Source: Amyelois transitella
Taxonomy: Eukaryota > Arthropoda > Insecta > Lepidoptera > Pyralidae
DNA length: 64,000 bases
NCBI RefSeq assembly: GCF_032362555.1
Contig: NC_083519.1
Span: forward strand, 1,195,501-1,259,500
Direction: 5' to 3'
The position numbers and the translations under genes are program-made. Below, piece after piece: positions 39,601 to 40,381 of the stretch. A model generated the notes under the pieces. The model ran no database searches and was not told the origin of the DNA. It worked only from the letters and a program-made list of their open reading frames with translations. Each line of letters opens with the position of its first letter. Positions within the stretch are counted from its first letter, which is position 1.

Positions 39601-39855
39601 TCTTTCCCCCGCATCTTTCGCCCTGAACTGCAGTCCCACTTCCACATCATCACTTCTCGACGGCAAAGATAATTCTGGATACTGGATATTCCCATTTGTC
39701 GCTGCCATAGATTTAGCAGAACTTATCTTTCGAAATCGGCCAATAATAACATCTTCTTCGTCATTCAGCGGCACTGCTAACCTCTCCGCCGGCACCGAAG
39801 ATTTAGCATCGGTCTTAACTGGACTTAATTCTATATCTTTCTGAGGAGATGCCAT
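588..39855 (-). CDS. NKCC: Na-K-Cl cotransporter (SLC12 family), 19 exons, C-terminus outside window
   Basis: Electroneutral cation-chloride cotransporter of the plasma membrane. Exons in coding order: 39855-39466, 24054-23945, 23117-23003, 20508-20349, 20088-19993, 18452-18283, 15680-15488, 14687-14548, 13470-13273, 12829-12722, 11857-11734, 11061-10940, 8511-8376, 7593-7494, 7146-7035, 6246-6112, 4491-4385, 3391-3255, 690-588. All introns are GT-AG and the phases agree, giving about 918 residues; family members have roughly 1000-1200, so the last part lies before position 1. The Na-dependent branch (NKCC/NCC, insect Ncc69-like) rather than KCC is indicated by [20 protein letters not shown] at the first membrane helix, [17 protein letters not shown], and the Ser-Ser pair in [15 protein letters not shown], which KCCs lack. 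Which insect paralogue it is cannot be told from this alone. Most of the span is intron filled with repeats. Confidence 0.93.
780..895 (+). mobile_element. Jockey-like LINE 3'-end fragment, variant tail
   Basis: TGGAAGCGGTAGTAGATATA, GTGATACTTTGTATCCACTT, then AAATAAATGTATTCTATTTT and TTCTA repeats. Confidence 0.65.
1020..1278 (-). mobile_element. S1 element, complete
   Basis: CATACATACATATGATCACG to GCCGGGAACCACACGGCAC. Includes the conserved AGTCTTGAAAAGACT hairpin word. Confidence 0.88.
1279..2794. other. NKCC intron sequence with little recognisable content
   Basis: AT-rich. 1815-2045 contains GATGTGACGTCACTG and ACATGGCGGACAGTGTTT, loosely like the subterminal words of the P-element-like copies, too weak to call. 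No exon-like frame. Confidence 0.35.
2795..3023 (-). mobile_element. S1 element, diverged
   Basis: CACATACATACATGTCAGCC, TGACAGATTGTTAGCCCGTC, CCTTTTACGACATCCATGAG, then a damaged head. It has lost the terminal TACCCCGC block. Confidence 0.7.
3096..3242. repeat. Polypurine (GAGAAA)n low-complexity tract
   Basis: About 145 bp of only G and A on the plus strand, in GAGAAA/GAAAGA variants, so a C/T-only tract in the NKCC pre-mRNA beginning 12 bp after the exon 18 donor. Open frames across it (KEREKEK-type) are artefacts. Confidence 0.95.
3255..4491 (-). CDS. NKCC: NKCC exons 17-18: C-terminal domain
   Basis: Exon 17 (4491-4385, 107 bp) encodes [20 protein letters not shown] and [15 protein letters not shown]. 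Exon 18 (3391-3255, 137 bp) continues [18 protein letters not shown] and then an Ala/Asp-rich, very GC-rich stretch, ending at an A|GTATGT donor. The end of exon 18 is not conserved and rests on the splice site alone. A 145-bp purine tract starts 12 bp beyond this donor. The acceptor of exon 17 has a transposon end 15 bp away. Confidence 0.85.
3930..4192 (+). repeat. Dispersed repeat followed by a Helitron-like tail
   Basis: 3930-4025 holds the GAGTCAGGTTTTTACACGAA core. 4026-4192 ends CTACCCGTGCGAAACTAGGA and CGGGTCGCTAGTG, a tail type common in non-autonomous lepidopteran Helitrons (3' CTAG). Tail fragments of the same kind occur at 19925-19957 and 22208-22242. Confidence 0.55.
4236..4355 (-). 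mobile_element. RTE LINE 3'-end fragment
   Basis: Begins with a CATA tail and CCCGGAGGGGTAGGCCGAGA, then CTTCGCTTCATCCACATTCA-like sequence. Severely 5'-truncated; lies 30 bp below NKCC exon 17. Confidence 0.8.
4507..5440 (+). mobile_element. P-element-like non-autonomous transposon with THAP exon (copy 1)
   Basis: Terminal inverted repeat AATAGGCTATT-ACAC on the left and GTGTAAAATAGCCTATT on the right. A subterminal inverted pair CGTGACGTCATACTTTTAGT/ACTAAAAGTATGACGTCACG lies at 4678-4704 and 5222-5246. The 5' part holds a THAP-domain exon; the rest of a transposase is missing. The layout (THAP first, inverted subterminal repeats) suits a P-element-type DNA transposon. No target-site duplication was found. 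The left end is 15 bp from the acceptor of NKCC exon 17. Confidence 0.7.
4748..4939 (+). pseudogene. THAP-domain exon of a truncated transposase
   Basis: [20 protein letters not shown] begins the domain, with [20 protein letters not shown] in the middle and YFCEDHFD at the end. The C2CH zinc residues (C-x4-C form in CLVPEC, and C-x2-H in CEDH) are present. A clean GAT|GTAAGT donor follows at 4940, so this looks like exon 1 of a transposase whose catalytic exons are gone. THAP domains bind the ends of P-type transposons. Confidence 0.7.
5681..6111 (-). repeat. Three tandem partial copies of NKCC exon 16 with donor sites
   Basis: Units at 5971-6111, 5822-5970 and 5681-5821 (141-149 bp). Each holds the last ~77 bp of exon 16 (from a Tyr codon through FNRR and KDGASALIQ), its GTTAGT donor and about 60 bp of linker. 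The exon part stays open in all three (KIKAFYT, EIKAFYT, KIKSFYT variants). The first 58 bp of the native exon, including its acceptor, are replaced by linker. The only AG close to the copies gives the wrong phase, so I treat them as intronic duplicates rather than proven alternative exons. Confidence 0.8.
6112..6246 (-). CDS. NKCC: NKCC exon 16: C-terminal domain, parent of a tandem exon duplication
   Basis: 135 bp, exactly 45 codons, phase 0 at both ends. It begins [20 protein letters not shown] and continues [20 protein letters not shown] to ALIQ, matching the NKCC segment with AFYT and a Q before the next exon. The acceptor is ATAG at 6248-6247 and the donor is CAG|GTTAGT at 6111. Its 3' ~77 bp plus the donor are repeated three more times immediately downstream in transcript direction (5681-6111). 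Confidence 0.92.
6811..7002 (+). mobile_element. Helitron-like element (family A), adjoining NKCC exon 15
   Basis: CCTACTAATATTATAAATGC to GACGAAGTCGCGGGCGGTCT and CTAGTG. It ends about 32 bp from the exon 15 donor. Confidence 0.65.
7035..7593 (-). CDS. NKCC: NKCC exons 14-15: start of the cytosolic C-terminal domain
   Basis: Exon 14 (7593-7494, 100 bp) encodes [20 protein letters not shown] and [13 protein letters not shown]. Exon 15 (7146-7035, 112 bp) encodes [20 protein letters not shown] and [16 protein letters not shown]. These form the start of the SLC12 C-terminal domain. Phases 1/2 and 2/0 agree with the neighbouring exons. Confidence 0.93.
7255..7442 (+). mobile_element. S1 element, shortened head
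   Basis: GCCGTGTCTTTCCTATGGAT to GGATATGGACGTGTCTATAA. The AAGAATAGGACC block is deleted. Confidence 0.75.
7625..7893 (-). mobile_element. Helitron-like element (family B), complete-looking
   Basis: ATTATAAAGCTGAAGAGTTT, GAACGCGCTAATCTCAGGCA, AAGGCTTTAGGCTATATAAC, to CGCGGGCACAGCTAGT. Opposite orientation to the copies at 32400 and 45686. Confidence 0.65.
7909..8172 (-). mobile_element. S1 element, nearly complete
   Basis: ACATACATACATATAGTCAC to GTGCCGGGAACCACAAAACG. Confidence 0.85.
8222..8337 (+). mobile_element. S1 3'-half fragment
   Basis: CAATCTCAATTCTATCTTAA to ATATAGACGTGAACATATGT, next to the NKCC exon 13 donor. Confidence 0.8.
8376..8511 (-). CDS. NKCC: NKCC exon 13: last two membrane helices
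   Basis: 136 bp. It starts [20 protein letters not shown] and continues through [18 protein letters not shown], the last two hydrophobic spans before the cytosolic C-terminal domain. The exon is GC-rich compared with the flanking introns. An S1 element (8561-8824) lies 49 bp upstream of its acceptor in transcript direction, and a partial S1 (8222-8337) lies 38 bp beyond its donor. Confidence 0.92.
8561..8824 (-). mobile_element. S1 element, complete
   Basis: CATACATACATACATATGGT to TGCCAGAAACCACACGGCAC. Upstream of NKCC exon 13. Confidence 0.88.
9165..9320. mobile_element. tRNA-related SINE remnant
   Basis: GTCGAATTCTCGCCTCTGAG, GGGGCATGATGGAAAAAAGG, CCTGGGTCTTGGGTGTTATG, AGTGTATCATTGAGTTGGTA. 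Confidence 0.5.
9402..9680. repeat. Two short hairpins built on ATCGATAG words
   Basis: Perfect 16-bp arms ATCACTACACTATCGA (9402-9417) and their reverse (9426-9441). An imperfect ~19-bp pair CTGAGCTATCGATACGA...TCGTAGTATTGATAGCTCAG lies at 9642-9680. They bracket about 200 bp without other features. Confidence 0.75.
9817..10563 (-). mobile_element. P-element-like transposon copy 2, inverted and internally deleted
   Basis: Same termini (AATAGGCTATTTTACACC left, GTGTAATAGCCTATT right), nearly identical to copy 1 but in opposite orientation. It lacks about 184 bp corresponding to 4861-5044 of copy 1: the THAP frame runs to KMRN and then joins directly to the 3' part ([13 protein letters not shown]). 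The subterminal GACGTCA repeats are kept at 10007-10036 and 10364-10390. Confidence 0.7.
10670..10865 (+). mobile_element. Other LINE 3'-end fragment
   Basis: Translates [40 protein letters not shown] and [10 protein letters not shown], the C-terminal end of an insect LINE reverse transcriptase of a different family from the RTE copies. Confidence 0.65.
10940..12829 (-). CDS. NKCC: NKCC exons 10-12: helices 8-10
   Basis: Exon 10 (12829-12722, 36 codons) encodes [20 protein letters not shown] and SAPKVFQ, containing the Ser-Ser pair that forms the Na+ site in NKCC structures. Exon 11 (11857-11734) begins [19 protein letters not shown] and ends in a new helix. Exon 12 (11061-10940) has [20 protein letters not shown] and LGWRPTF. 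All three match the NKCC branch closely. Confidence 0.93.
11137..11353 (+). mobile_element. S1 element, lacking the tail
   Basis: GTGTGGTTCCCGGCACTCAC to CTCTGTCTACTCCGCAAGGG. It ends directly against a jockey-like LINE 3' fragment. Confidence 0.8.
11354..11475 (+). mobile_element. Jockey-like LINE 3'-end fragment
   Basis: CCCGCTTCTTCTGCACTGAC, AAGTAATTTATTTGACGTCA and ATTATTAAGTAGTATT match the 3' end at 48347-48490. Confidence 0.7.
11490..11705 (+). mobile_element. Helitron-like element (family A), adjoining NKCC exon 11
   Basis: TCCTACAAATATTATAAATG to GACGAAGTCGCGGGCGGCCT and CTAGTG, 29 bp from the exon 11 donor. Confidence 0.65.
11999..12150 (+). mobile_element. Jockey-like LINE 3'-end fragment, variant tail
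   Basis: GAAAATGCTGCAGTGTAGAT, CCGCTTCTTCTACACATGCG, then GTGATACCTTGTATCCAATT. Same variant as 780-895 and 46283-46445. Confidence 0.7.
12155..12480. mobile_element. Two S1 fragments in opposite orientation, head to head
   Basis: Minus-strand fragment at about 12155-12340 (CATAAAGTCACGTCTATATC, TGACAGGTTGCTAGCCCATC) and plus-strand fragment at about 12350-12480 (AACCTTTCACTATTTGAATC, AACCCGCAAGAAATATAGAC). Both diverged. Confidence 0.65.
12507..12535. repeat. (TA)n microsatellite
   Basis: About 12 TA units in an NKCC intron, next to S1 remnants. Confidence 0.9.
12575..12615 (-). mobile_element. Short RTE LINE tail fragment
   Basis: TCACGCCTTTTTCCCGGAG followed by GCAGGCAGAGACTACA, a diverged match to the LINE 3' terminus. 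Confidence 0.6.
12848..13246 (-). mobile_element. S1 element with repeated 3' tail
   Basis: The block CATACATACATACATATACA plus GTCACGTCTATATCCCTTAC and GGTAGACA occurs at 12848-12910 and 12911-12970 before the element continues at about 12971. At the other end the head CCGGGAACCACACGGCAC is also doubled (13209-13246). It lies just upstream of NKCC exon 10 in transcript direction. Confidence 0.8.
13273..15680 (-). CDS. NKCC: NKCC exons 7-9: helices 4-7 and glycosylated loop
   Basis: Exon 7 (15680-15488) has two long hydrophobic stretches around [20 protein letters not shown], a strongly conserved NKCC block. Exon 8 (14687-14548) includes [19 protein letters not shown]. Exon 9 (13470-13273) runs from [14 protein letters not shown] through a further helix and ends in a loop with NWT and NAT glycosylation sequons and two cysteines (ADCKENATC). 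NKCC proteins have their large glycosylated extracellular loop at this position. Confidence 0.93.
13925..14105. repeat. Dispersed lepidopteran repeat
   Basis: GTAAGTCAGGTTTTTAAACG, CGACTTCATCTGATATCCGC and GAAACCTAACCCATTCATAT. Related copies at 3930-4025 and 14780-14850 share the GTCAGGTTTTTACACGAA...CTGACCTCCGCAAC core. Confidence 0.6.
14140..14480 (-). mobile_element. tRNA-derived SINE split by an insertion
   Basis: The minus strand reads a polymerase III A-box TGGCGCAGCGGT (14454-14443) and, after a ~190-bp interruption (14240-14430), a B-box GGTTCGAATCA (14212-14202) within GGTCCCGGGTTCGAATCAC. The inserted part ends in AATAAACGAT and a T-run on the plus strand. This is a SINE, not a functional tRNA gene. 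Confidence 0.7.
15032..15479 (+). mobile_element. S1 element with nested LINE 3' fragment and repeated tail
   Basis: A complete S1 (15032-15280) is followed by a reversed jockey-like 3' fragment (15281-15410; GAAGAAGCGGCGGAACAAAC). Then the S1 3' end recurs at 15411-15479 (GCAGACTGTAGGCTCTGTCT to the TATG tail). Confidence 0.8.
15733..15860 (-). mobile_element. Retroelement 3'-end repeat (GGCGGACTTA family)
   Basis: AAACTTTATTGTACAGAATA, GGCGGACTTAATGCTGGAAG and CAGTCAACCATTGGGTC. Related copies at 14895-14970, 49335-49445 (reverse) and 57890-58020. Confidence 0.6.
16050..16160 (+). mobile_element. RTE LINE 3'-end fragment
   Basis: GTTATGAATGTGGATGAAG, GCAGAGATCGTGGCAAGTGG, then CTGCCTACCCCTTCAAGG and an ATGT tail. 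Confidence 0.8.
16335..16450 (+). mobile_element. Old, diverged RTE LINE 3' fragment
   Basis: Reads GGTCAGGTCAAGAGCTTTCT, AGCGATGAATGTGAATATAG, CAGGGATCGTGGCAAGTGGA and CTCTCCGGGATAG. Corresponds to the MNVDEAKE...DRGKWKE end of the LINE protein but is much diverged. Confidence 0.65.
16627..16873 (-). mobile_element. S1 element, nearly complete
   Basis: TATAATCACGTCTATATCCC to GTGCCGGGAATAACACGGC. Confidence 0.85.
17101..17360 (+). mobile_element. S1 element, diverged
   Basis: GGTGTGGTTTTCAGCACTTT, CGATGGATGTCGTGAAAGGC, to CCCGCGAGGGATGTAGACGT. Confidence 0.8.
17501..18013. repeat. ~118-bp direct duplication flanking an S1 element
   Basis: The segment ATCTGGGTAAAAACC...CAACATAATGATAATGACGAG...TGTCAATTCTTTAAA is present at 17501-17619 and again at 17896-18013. 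The copies differ by a few bases, and the S1 at 17624-17882 sits between them. Confidence 0.85.
17624..17882 (-). mobile_element. S1 element, complete
   Basis: CATACATACATATAATCACG to GTACCGGGAACCACAAGGCA. Confidence 0.88.
18031..18265 (+). repeat. Dispersed Helitron-like or MITE-like repeat
   Basis: GGATCTCGGAAACGGCTCCA, GAAAGCTCGGTTCCCAAGAT and CGCCATCTCTGGTAGACCGA, wording I associate with abundant lepidopteran repeats. It ends 18 bp from the NKCC exon 6 donor region. Confidence 0.45.
18283..20508 (-). CDS. NKCC: NKCC exons 4-6: first membrane helices
   Basis: Exon 4 (20508-20349) carries the first membrane helix, with [20 protein letters not shown]. Exon 5 (20088-19993) carries helix 2 ([20 protein letters not shown]). 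Exon 6 (18452-18283) begins [20 protein letters not shown] and contains the third helix, including the Tyr of the conserved YYMISRS stretch that contributes to the K+ site in NKCC structures. Phases are 0/1, 1/1 and 1/0. For exon 5 the acceptor is the AG at 20090-20089, because it restores frame with exon 4. Confidence 0.92.
18491..18752 (+). mobile_element. S1 element
   Basis: GCTGTGTGGTTCCCGGCACA to AAGGATTATAGACGTATCTA. The tail is diverged. Confidence 0.8.
19438..19530 (-). mobile_element. S1 3' fragment
   Basis: TACGTCTATATCCCTTGTGG, GATAAGACTGAAATACCACG. Confidence 0.65.
19632..19895 (-). mobile_element. S1 element, complete
   Basis: CATACATACATACATATGGT to GGTGCCGGGAACCACACGGC. Nearly identical to the consensus of the other copies, hence probably young. 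Confidence 0.9.
20272..20315 (-). mobile_element. Short S1 tail fragment
   Basis: CATACATACTAATGGTCACG and CCCTTGCGGGGTAGACAGAG only, 34 bp from the exon 4 donor region. Confidence 0.65.
20620..21040 (+). mobile_element. Two S1 fragments in tandem
   Basis: Fragment at 20630-20745 (ACGATGGGCTAGCAACCTGT to GTAAGGCATAAAGACCCG) and fragment at 20850-21037 (ACTCCATCTCTATCCCAATG to AGGGATATAGACGTGATTCT). Confidence 0.75.
21041..22060. other. NKCC intron 3 sequence with little recognisable content
   Basis: AT-rich and without exon-like frames. I recognise no named repeat between 21041 and 21900; 21880-22010 has moderately GC-rich words without a clear match. Confidence 0.4.
22060..22245 (+). mobile_element. 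Other LINE 3'-end fragment plus Helitron-like tail
   Basis: Translates as [20 protein letters not shown] and [18 protein letters not shown], the typical C-terminal end of insect LINE reverse transcriptases (RGRPxxxWxxxI...W). It differs from the RTE copies. A Helitron-like tail (CTACCCGTGCGAAGCCAAGA) follows at 22208-22242. Confidence 0.6.
22745..22922 (+). mobile_element. S1 3'-portion with damaged head
   Basis: TTGGTGCCGTGTGGTACCCG joined directly to CCTCATTTAGGCGATGGGCT, then the normal 3' half to ATGATTATTATGTATGT. The central head block is deleted. Confidence 0.75.
23003..24054 (-). CDS. NKCC: NKCC exons 2-3: N-terminal regulatory segment
   Basis: Exon 2 (24054-23945, 110 bp) is acidic and begins with an ATG directly after its acceptor AG. 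Exon 3 (23117-23003, 115 bp) follows in phase. The junction reads [20 protein letters not shown], which aligns without gaps to the phosphorylation segment of vertebrate NKCC1. One of the two clustered SPAK/OSR1-target threonines is Ser here (KSF) and the other is Thr (HFT). The next residues ([19 protein letters not shown]) continue the conserved AA_permease_N block. Kinase control of transport is inferred from this match. Confidence 0.9.
23205..23385 (-). mobile_element. Jockey-like LINE 3'-end fragment
   Basis: CAAAATTCAAAATTTTTATT, TATGGTTTAACAACATTAGT, GACGTCAAATAAATTACTTA and CCGCTTCCAAGGCGTCAGTG, the reverse of 48300-48490. Confidence 0.8.
23445..23590 (-). mobile_element. S1 5'-half fragment
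   Basis: AGTGACAGGTTGCTAGCCCA to GCGCCGGTAACCACACGG, diverged. Confidence 0.7.
23630..23940 (+). mobile_element. S1 element interrupted by a 46-bp LINE insertion
   Basis: GCCGTGTGGTTCCCGGTACC to AAGGGATTTAGACGTGACCA and the TATG tail, which abuts the NKCC exon 2 donor (23944). The insertion at 23783-23828 is described separately. Confidence 0.88.
23783..23828 (+). mobile_element. 46-bp RTE LINE insertion inside an S1 element
   Basis: Begins TCTGCCTACCCCTCCGGG and ends with an ATGT tail. It interrupts an S1 element and is flanked by AATTCTAT on both sides (23775-23782 and 23829-23836). The S1 reads through correctly when the insert and one repeat are removed. Confidence 0.85.
24199..24266 (+). 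mobile_element. 68-bp RTE LINE insertion with 14-bp target-site duplication
   Basis: AGTGGAAAGAGGTAGTCTCT through the ATGT tail, the last bases of the LINE only. Flanked by ATCTAAACATGACA at 24185-24198 and 24267-24280. Confidence 0.88.
24389..25045. mobile_element. Element with terminal inverted repeats and internal GGAAATGTATA repeats
   Basis: Left end GTGTATACATATGTTAACGG-AAATGTAT; right end ATACATTTCC-GTTAACATATACAC. Both subterminal regions repeat GGAAATGTATAC/CCTAGGAATTG many times. The centre has a minus-strand open frame (about 24890-24680) reading [20 protein letters not shown] and [19 protein letters not shown], whose family I do not recognise. It lies in NKCC intron 1. Confidence 0.6.
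25222..25360 (-). mobile_element. S1 3'-half fragment
   Basis: CATACATACATACATATAAT to AAAATGACAGGTTGCTG. Confidence 0.8.
25465..25712 (+). mobile_element. S1 element
   Basis: CAGAATAGGATCACTCCATC to GCAAGGGATATAGACGTAAA and tail. The first ~20 bp of the head are replaced. Confidence 0.8.
26105..26260 (+). mobile_element. Helitron-like non-autonomous element, partial (family B)
   Basis: ACTAGCTGTGCCCGCGACTT, CGCGTGGAATAGTTATTTTA, TTTCCATTATTTCTTTGCTC, GTTGCAGCGTGATGTTATAC. On the opposite strand the family ends CAGCTAGT, the CTAG-type Helitron terminus. Confidence 0.6.
26560..26645 (+). mobile_element. S1 3' fragment
   Basis: GCCAAACAGCTGAACGTGGC to GGAATATAGACGTGATAACA. Confidence 0.8.
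26905..27190 (+). mobile_element. Helitron-like family B element, next to a jockey-like tail
   Basis: 26905-26945 is a reversed jockey-like tail (TCAAAATTTTTATTCATTAT). 26955-27190 holds the family B body, GGAATAGTTATTATGGACTA to AGCAAACTCTTCAGCTTTAT. Confidence 0.65.
27467..27676 (+). mobile_element. Helitron-like element (family A)
   Basis: TCCTACTAATATTATAAATGCG, ATGAAATTTGGTATGTAGGT, GCTGAAGACCCAGAATAACG, GACGAAGTCGCGGGCAGCCT. Same family at 6811-7002 and 11490-11705, where it ends CTCTAGT. Confidence 0.65.
27781..27845 (+). mobile_element. S1 5'-head fragment
   Basis: GTGCCGTGTGGTCCCGGCAC to CATCTCGTTCCCATGGATGT; no tail follows. Confidence 0.75.
27846..29080. other. NKCC intron 1 sequence, nothing assignable
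   Basis: AT-rich, no exon-like frame and no repeat I can place, apart from a short S1-like word (GTCGCCTTTTACGGCATCCA) near 27975. Confidence 0.4.
29081..29570. repeat. Near-perfect long inverted repeat (hairpin), arms ~204-212 bp
   Basis: Left arm 29081-29292, right arm 29367-29570, loop 74 bp. The arms are almost identical: the main difference is a 10-bp extra unit near the outer end of the left arm (CTAAAAAACT). The arm sequence runs from AATAATAGTTTAAAAAAAAC through GAATTCAGTAGTAGCAAGTC to AAAAAGCGTGGGGTGC. A second, diverged copy of the outer 50 bp follows at 29571-29630. No coding frame. Located in NKCC intron 1. Confidence 0.92.
29787..29937 (+). mobile_element. S1 3'-half fragment
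   Basis: TGATTCTTTTTTAGGCGATG to AGACGTGATTATATGTATGT. Confidence 0.85.
29941..31480. other. NKCC intron 1 sequence, nothing assignable
   Basis: AT-rich. On the minus strand a good donor (TTTTGCA|GTAAGT, near 30475) could mark an alternative 5' exon, without other support. A CATA microsatellite lies at 31083-31106. Confidence 0.35.
31490..31700 (-). mobile_element. tRNA-related SINE remnant
   Basis: TTGACTGGAAGGGAGGTCAG, GGGCATGATGAGAAACCTGT, TCTGGGTCTTGGATGTTCAT, AGTATCGTTGAGTTAGTAGC. Related remnants at 9165-9320 and 57110-57230; the latter keeps a B-box-like GGTTCGACCCC. Confidence 0.5.
31740..31838 (+). mobile_element. S1 3' fragment
   Basis: GTAATAACTGAGCGTGGCCT to CACAAGGGATATAGACGTGA and TATG tail. 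Confidence 0.8.
32170..32682 (+). mobile_element. Two Helitron-like elements (families C and B) side by side
   Basis: Family C at about 32170-32397 (GCAGCTTCGCCTGCGCAAAT, AAATCCCACGGGAACTAATT, TTTCGCATTTAAAATATTAG). Family B at 32400-32682 (ACTAGCTGTGCCCGCGACTT to AACTCTTCAGCTTTATAATA). Confidence 0.6.
32690..33480. other. NKCC intron 1 sequence, nothing assignable
   Basis: AT-rich; two near copies of GTGAAACTAAGCGA (32703 and 33252) are the only structure noted. Confidence 0.35.
33482..33610 (-). mobile_element. S1 internal fragment
   Basis: CAGCAGTCTTGAAAAGACTG to CTAAAATTAGAATCGCAAGT. Confidence 0.75.
34060..34331 (+). mobile_element. S1 element, complete
   Basis: GTGTCGTGTGGTTCCCGGCA to GTAAGGGATATAGACGTGAC and TATG tail, with a ~15-bp extra block (CTCAGAGAGTAGG) after the GGGAT word. 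Confidence 0.85.
34428..37845 (-). mobile_element. Full-length RTE-type LINE with intact ORF and target-site duplication
   Basis: 3.4-kb element in NKCC intron 1, flanked by the perfect direct repeat GGATCATGAT at 34418-34427 and 37846-37855. Its 5' end begins GTGTGGTTCCCGGCACC. A 288-bp leader precedes the ORF, and the 3' end is a short (TATG)n tail without poly(A), as in RTE-clade elements. The intact frame, short UTRs and perfect duplication point to recent insertion. It shares the antisense-sense relation of the host intron: LINE and NKCC are transcribed from the same strand. Confidence 0.9.
34448..37558 (-). CDS. LINE endonuclease-reverse transcriptase, 1036 residues, intact
   Basis: One uninterrupted frame from ATG 37558 to TGA 34450-34448. 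N-terminal AP-endonuclease domain: MNVRGG near residue 40, NETK at 67-70, GDFNGWVG from 180, SDHLLV from 273. Reverse transcriptase: [10 protein letters not shown] near 592, [14 protein letters not shown] near 627, [11 protein letters not shown] at 661, [18 protein letters not shown] near 719, catalytic YADD at 761-764. The C-terminus is Lys/Arg-rich and ends SGKEA. It would nick the target DNA and prime reverse transcription from it. A second, overlapping 99-codon frame (37760-37461) covers the leader; I see no domain in it. Confidence 0.93.
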   Translation of the reverse strand: MDANLLKEHLDGGDGVRTPSRLVPGGSGMRSAESRFATMNVRGGMKDKIEEVCQMMDERRLDVLCVNETKRKGCDATQHGPYTAYWSGISSTSRGCQGVGLILSARMAECVNEYECVSPRLLWIRLKVGITRIFVLGVYAPWDVGSRGTTSAKSENEEFWNSVREVLKVTKPNEKIIMLGDFNGWVGVKRDGYEKVLGAFGDEKVNDNGRSVLEICLEWDLFVSNSMFQHKEIHTYTRVEGILKSMIDFVIVDERLKNKVLDTRAYRGAGIDSDHLLVISRIRGIFNRWRHRVREQTSALERVKVENLQDMDVGKKYINRLKDEFEDLEEMSYIEDGWKEFKERIVKVAVEVCGVSRRRKGKNHKNAWMSKDVQELVRLKKKAWLDLLAAKANLRMQEVIDEDVNEARKEYKKMKDLVKKAVIRKKEEYKEDFDKRLSEDFQSNLKVFWKSVRSARGNTITRELTRIRCQDGSVVKGEECVLKIWKDYFESLFEKKEGNKKDFCYSEEKENEMEGEIEMFEIVEALKSMKAGKAAGCDRVSVEMLKAGKGVVASQLYCLFNLCWRSGRVPKDWCKAVIVPLYKGKGSQLDCKNYRGISLLSVVGKLYAKVLINRVRNETDDKIWDAQAGFRKGMGCTDQVFSLRCIAEKFLAKSQKVYCTFVDLEKAYDRVERNELWSALSMHGVSSLLIRALKSLYEDSSACVRINGAHTEWFKIEKGVRQGCVASPWLFNLFMDSCLTDLKESKSGLRMNELLVKCLLYADDQVILASSAEELQEMVNCMHEALKEKGMKVNVSKTKTLVFEMEKEMTACNILIGGEKVEQVKEFVYLGSKFTSDGKYDSDIERRVNAGNMVNGALHAFMSSQKLSKKARLAVHRGVLVPTLMYGSESWVWQKKHESRINAVEMRALRSMMGVKLSDRIRNSVIRECCDVKEDVVTGIEKGMLRWFGHVERMNESRLTKQIYKESVEGKVGVGRPRRTYLDQIKDVLVKGQVKSTRNRRACMKRVMNVDEAKEVCRDRGKWKEVVSAYPSGKEA
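38283..38540 (+). mobile_element. Helitron-like element (family C)
   Basis: CTAGTCTTTACACGGAGCTT, GCGAATTCGCAAATCCCACG, ATTTCAATAACATTAGTTCA, then TATAATATATTAGT. Related words at 41315-41345. Confidence 0.5.
38600..38700 (+). mobile_element. S1 tail fragment
   Basis: TTTTCAAGACTGTTGGCTCT, CAGGATATAGACAAGTCCAT, TATG tail. Confidence 0.7.
38746..38885 (-). mobile_element. RTE LINE 3'-end fragment, diverged
   Basis: CATACATACATAAATCATGC, TTCATAACTCTTCATGCAAG and GTACTCTTGACCTGACC in LINE order with several small deletions. Confidence 0.75.
39466..39855 (-). CDS. NKCC: NKCC exon 1: start codon and cytosolic N-terminus
   Basis: 390 bp, 130 codons, starting at the ATG at 39855-39853 (context CAAAATGG) and ending in a CAG|GTTAG donor. 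It encodes a hydrophilic, Ser/Lys-rich segment with no membrane span, as expected for the cytosolic N-terminus of NKCC proteins. The last three residues are RFQ, the first part of the RFx[V/I] motif that docks SPAK/OSR1 kinases in vertebrate NKCC1. The fourth residue comes from the next exon and is Met in the splice I propose. No upstream in-frame start was needed. The intron that follows is about 15.4 kb. Confidence 0.85.
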
Positions 39856-40381
39856 TTTGATTATAGTCTATAATGAATACTTTTTAATTCAAAACGTGCT
39901 CATGTTTCACTGAACACGCGCATTTTTTGATAGTCGTGTCCACGATAACTAATTTGCATATTAAGACTTCACTCCACGAATGCAATAAAGTTGTGTTTAT
40001 TATCAGTTTGAAAATGCTTTACTTTATTTCATGAAAAACTTTTCGTTACTAATTCGAAAAGGATAAGTTTCGAATTTCGAAAAACATAAAATCACTATAT
40101 CTTTCCACACATCCTCTAACGACAAAGTTTGACAAATGACTGACTGGACTCAACTGCATTGAAATTTTAAATCATACCAATTTGACGTTTGACTTTGACA
40201 TTAAAATGAGTGATGAAGAATTCGCAAAATGACGTTCATTATTCATTCGTTCACAGTGACATTTTGTTCTTTGTCAATTGTCAAATCAAAAATTCTAAAT
40301 CAAATCAAAACAATCAGGCGGCCGCCGGCTTTGGCCGCTTATTATAAATTTTTTTGAAATATTTTTAAAAATTGATACAAA
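39856..40381. promoter_or_regulatory. Probable bidirectional promoter between NKCC and the arrestin-domain gene
   Basis: The two start codons are 526 bp apart and point away from each other. The interval holds several TGAC/TTTGAC motifs: TTTGACAAATGAC near 40130, TTTGACGTTTGACTTTGACA near 40190, GTGACATTTTG near 40256, TTGTCAATTGTCAAATC near 40273. It also has a short GC-rich block GGCGGCCGCCGGC near 40317. No TATA box can be assigned with confidence. No dispersed repeats were recognised here, unlike almost everywhere else in the window. Confidence 0.55.
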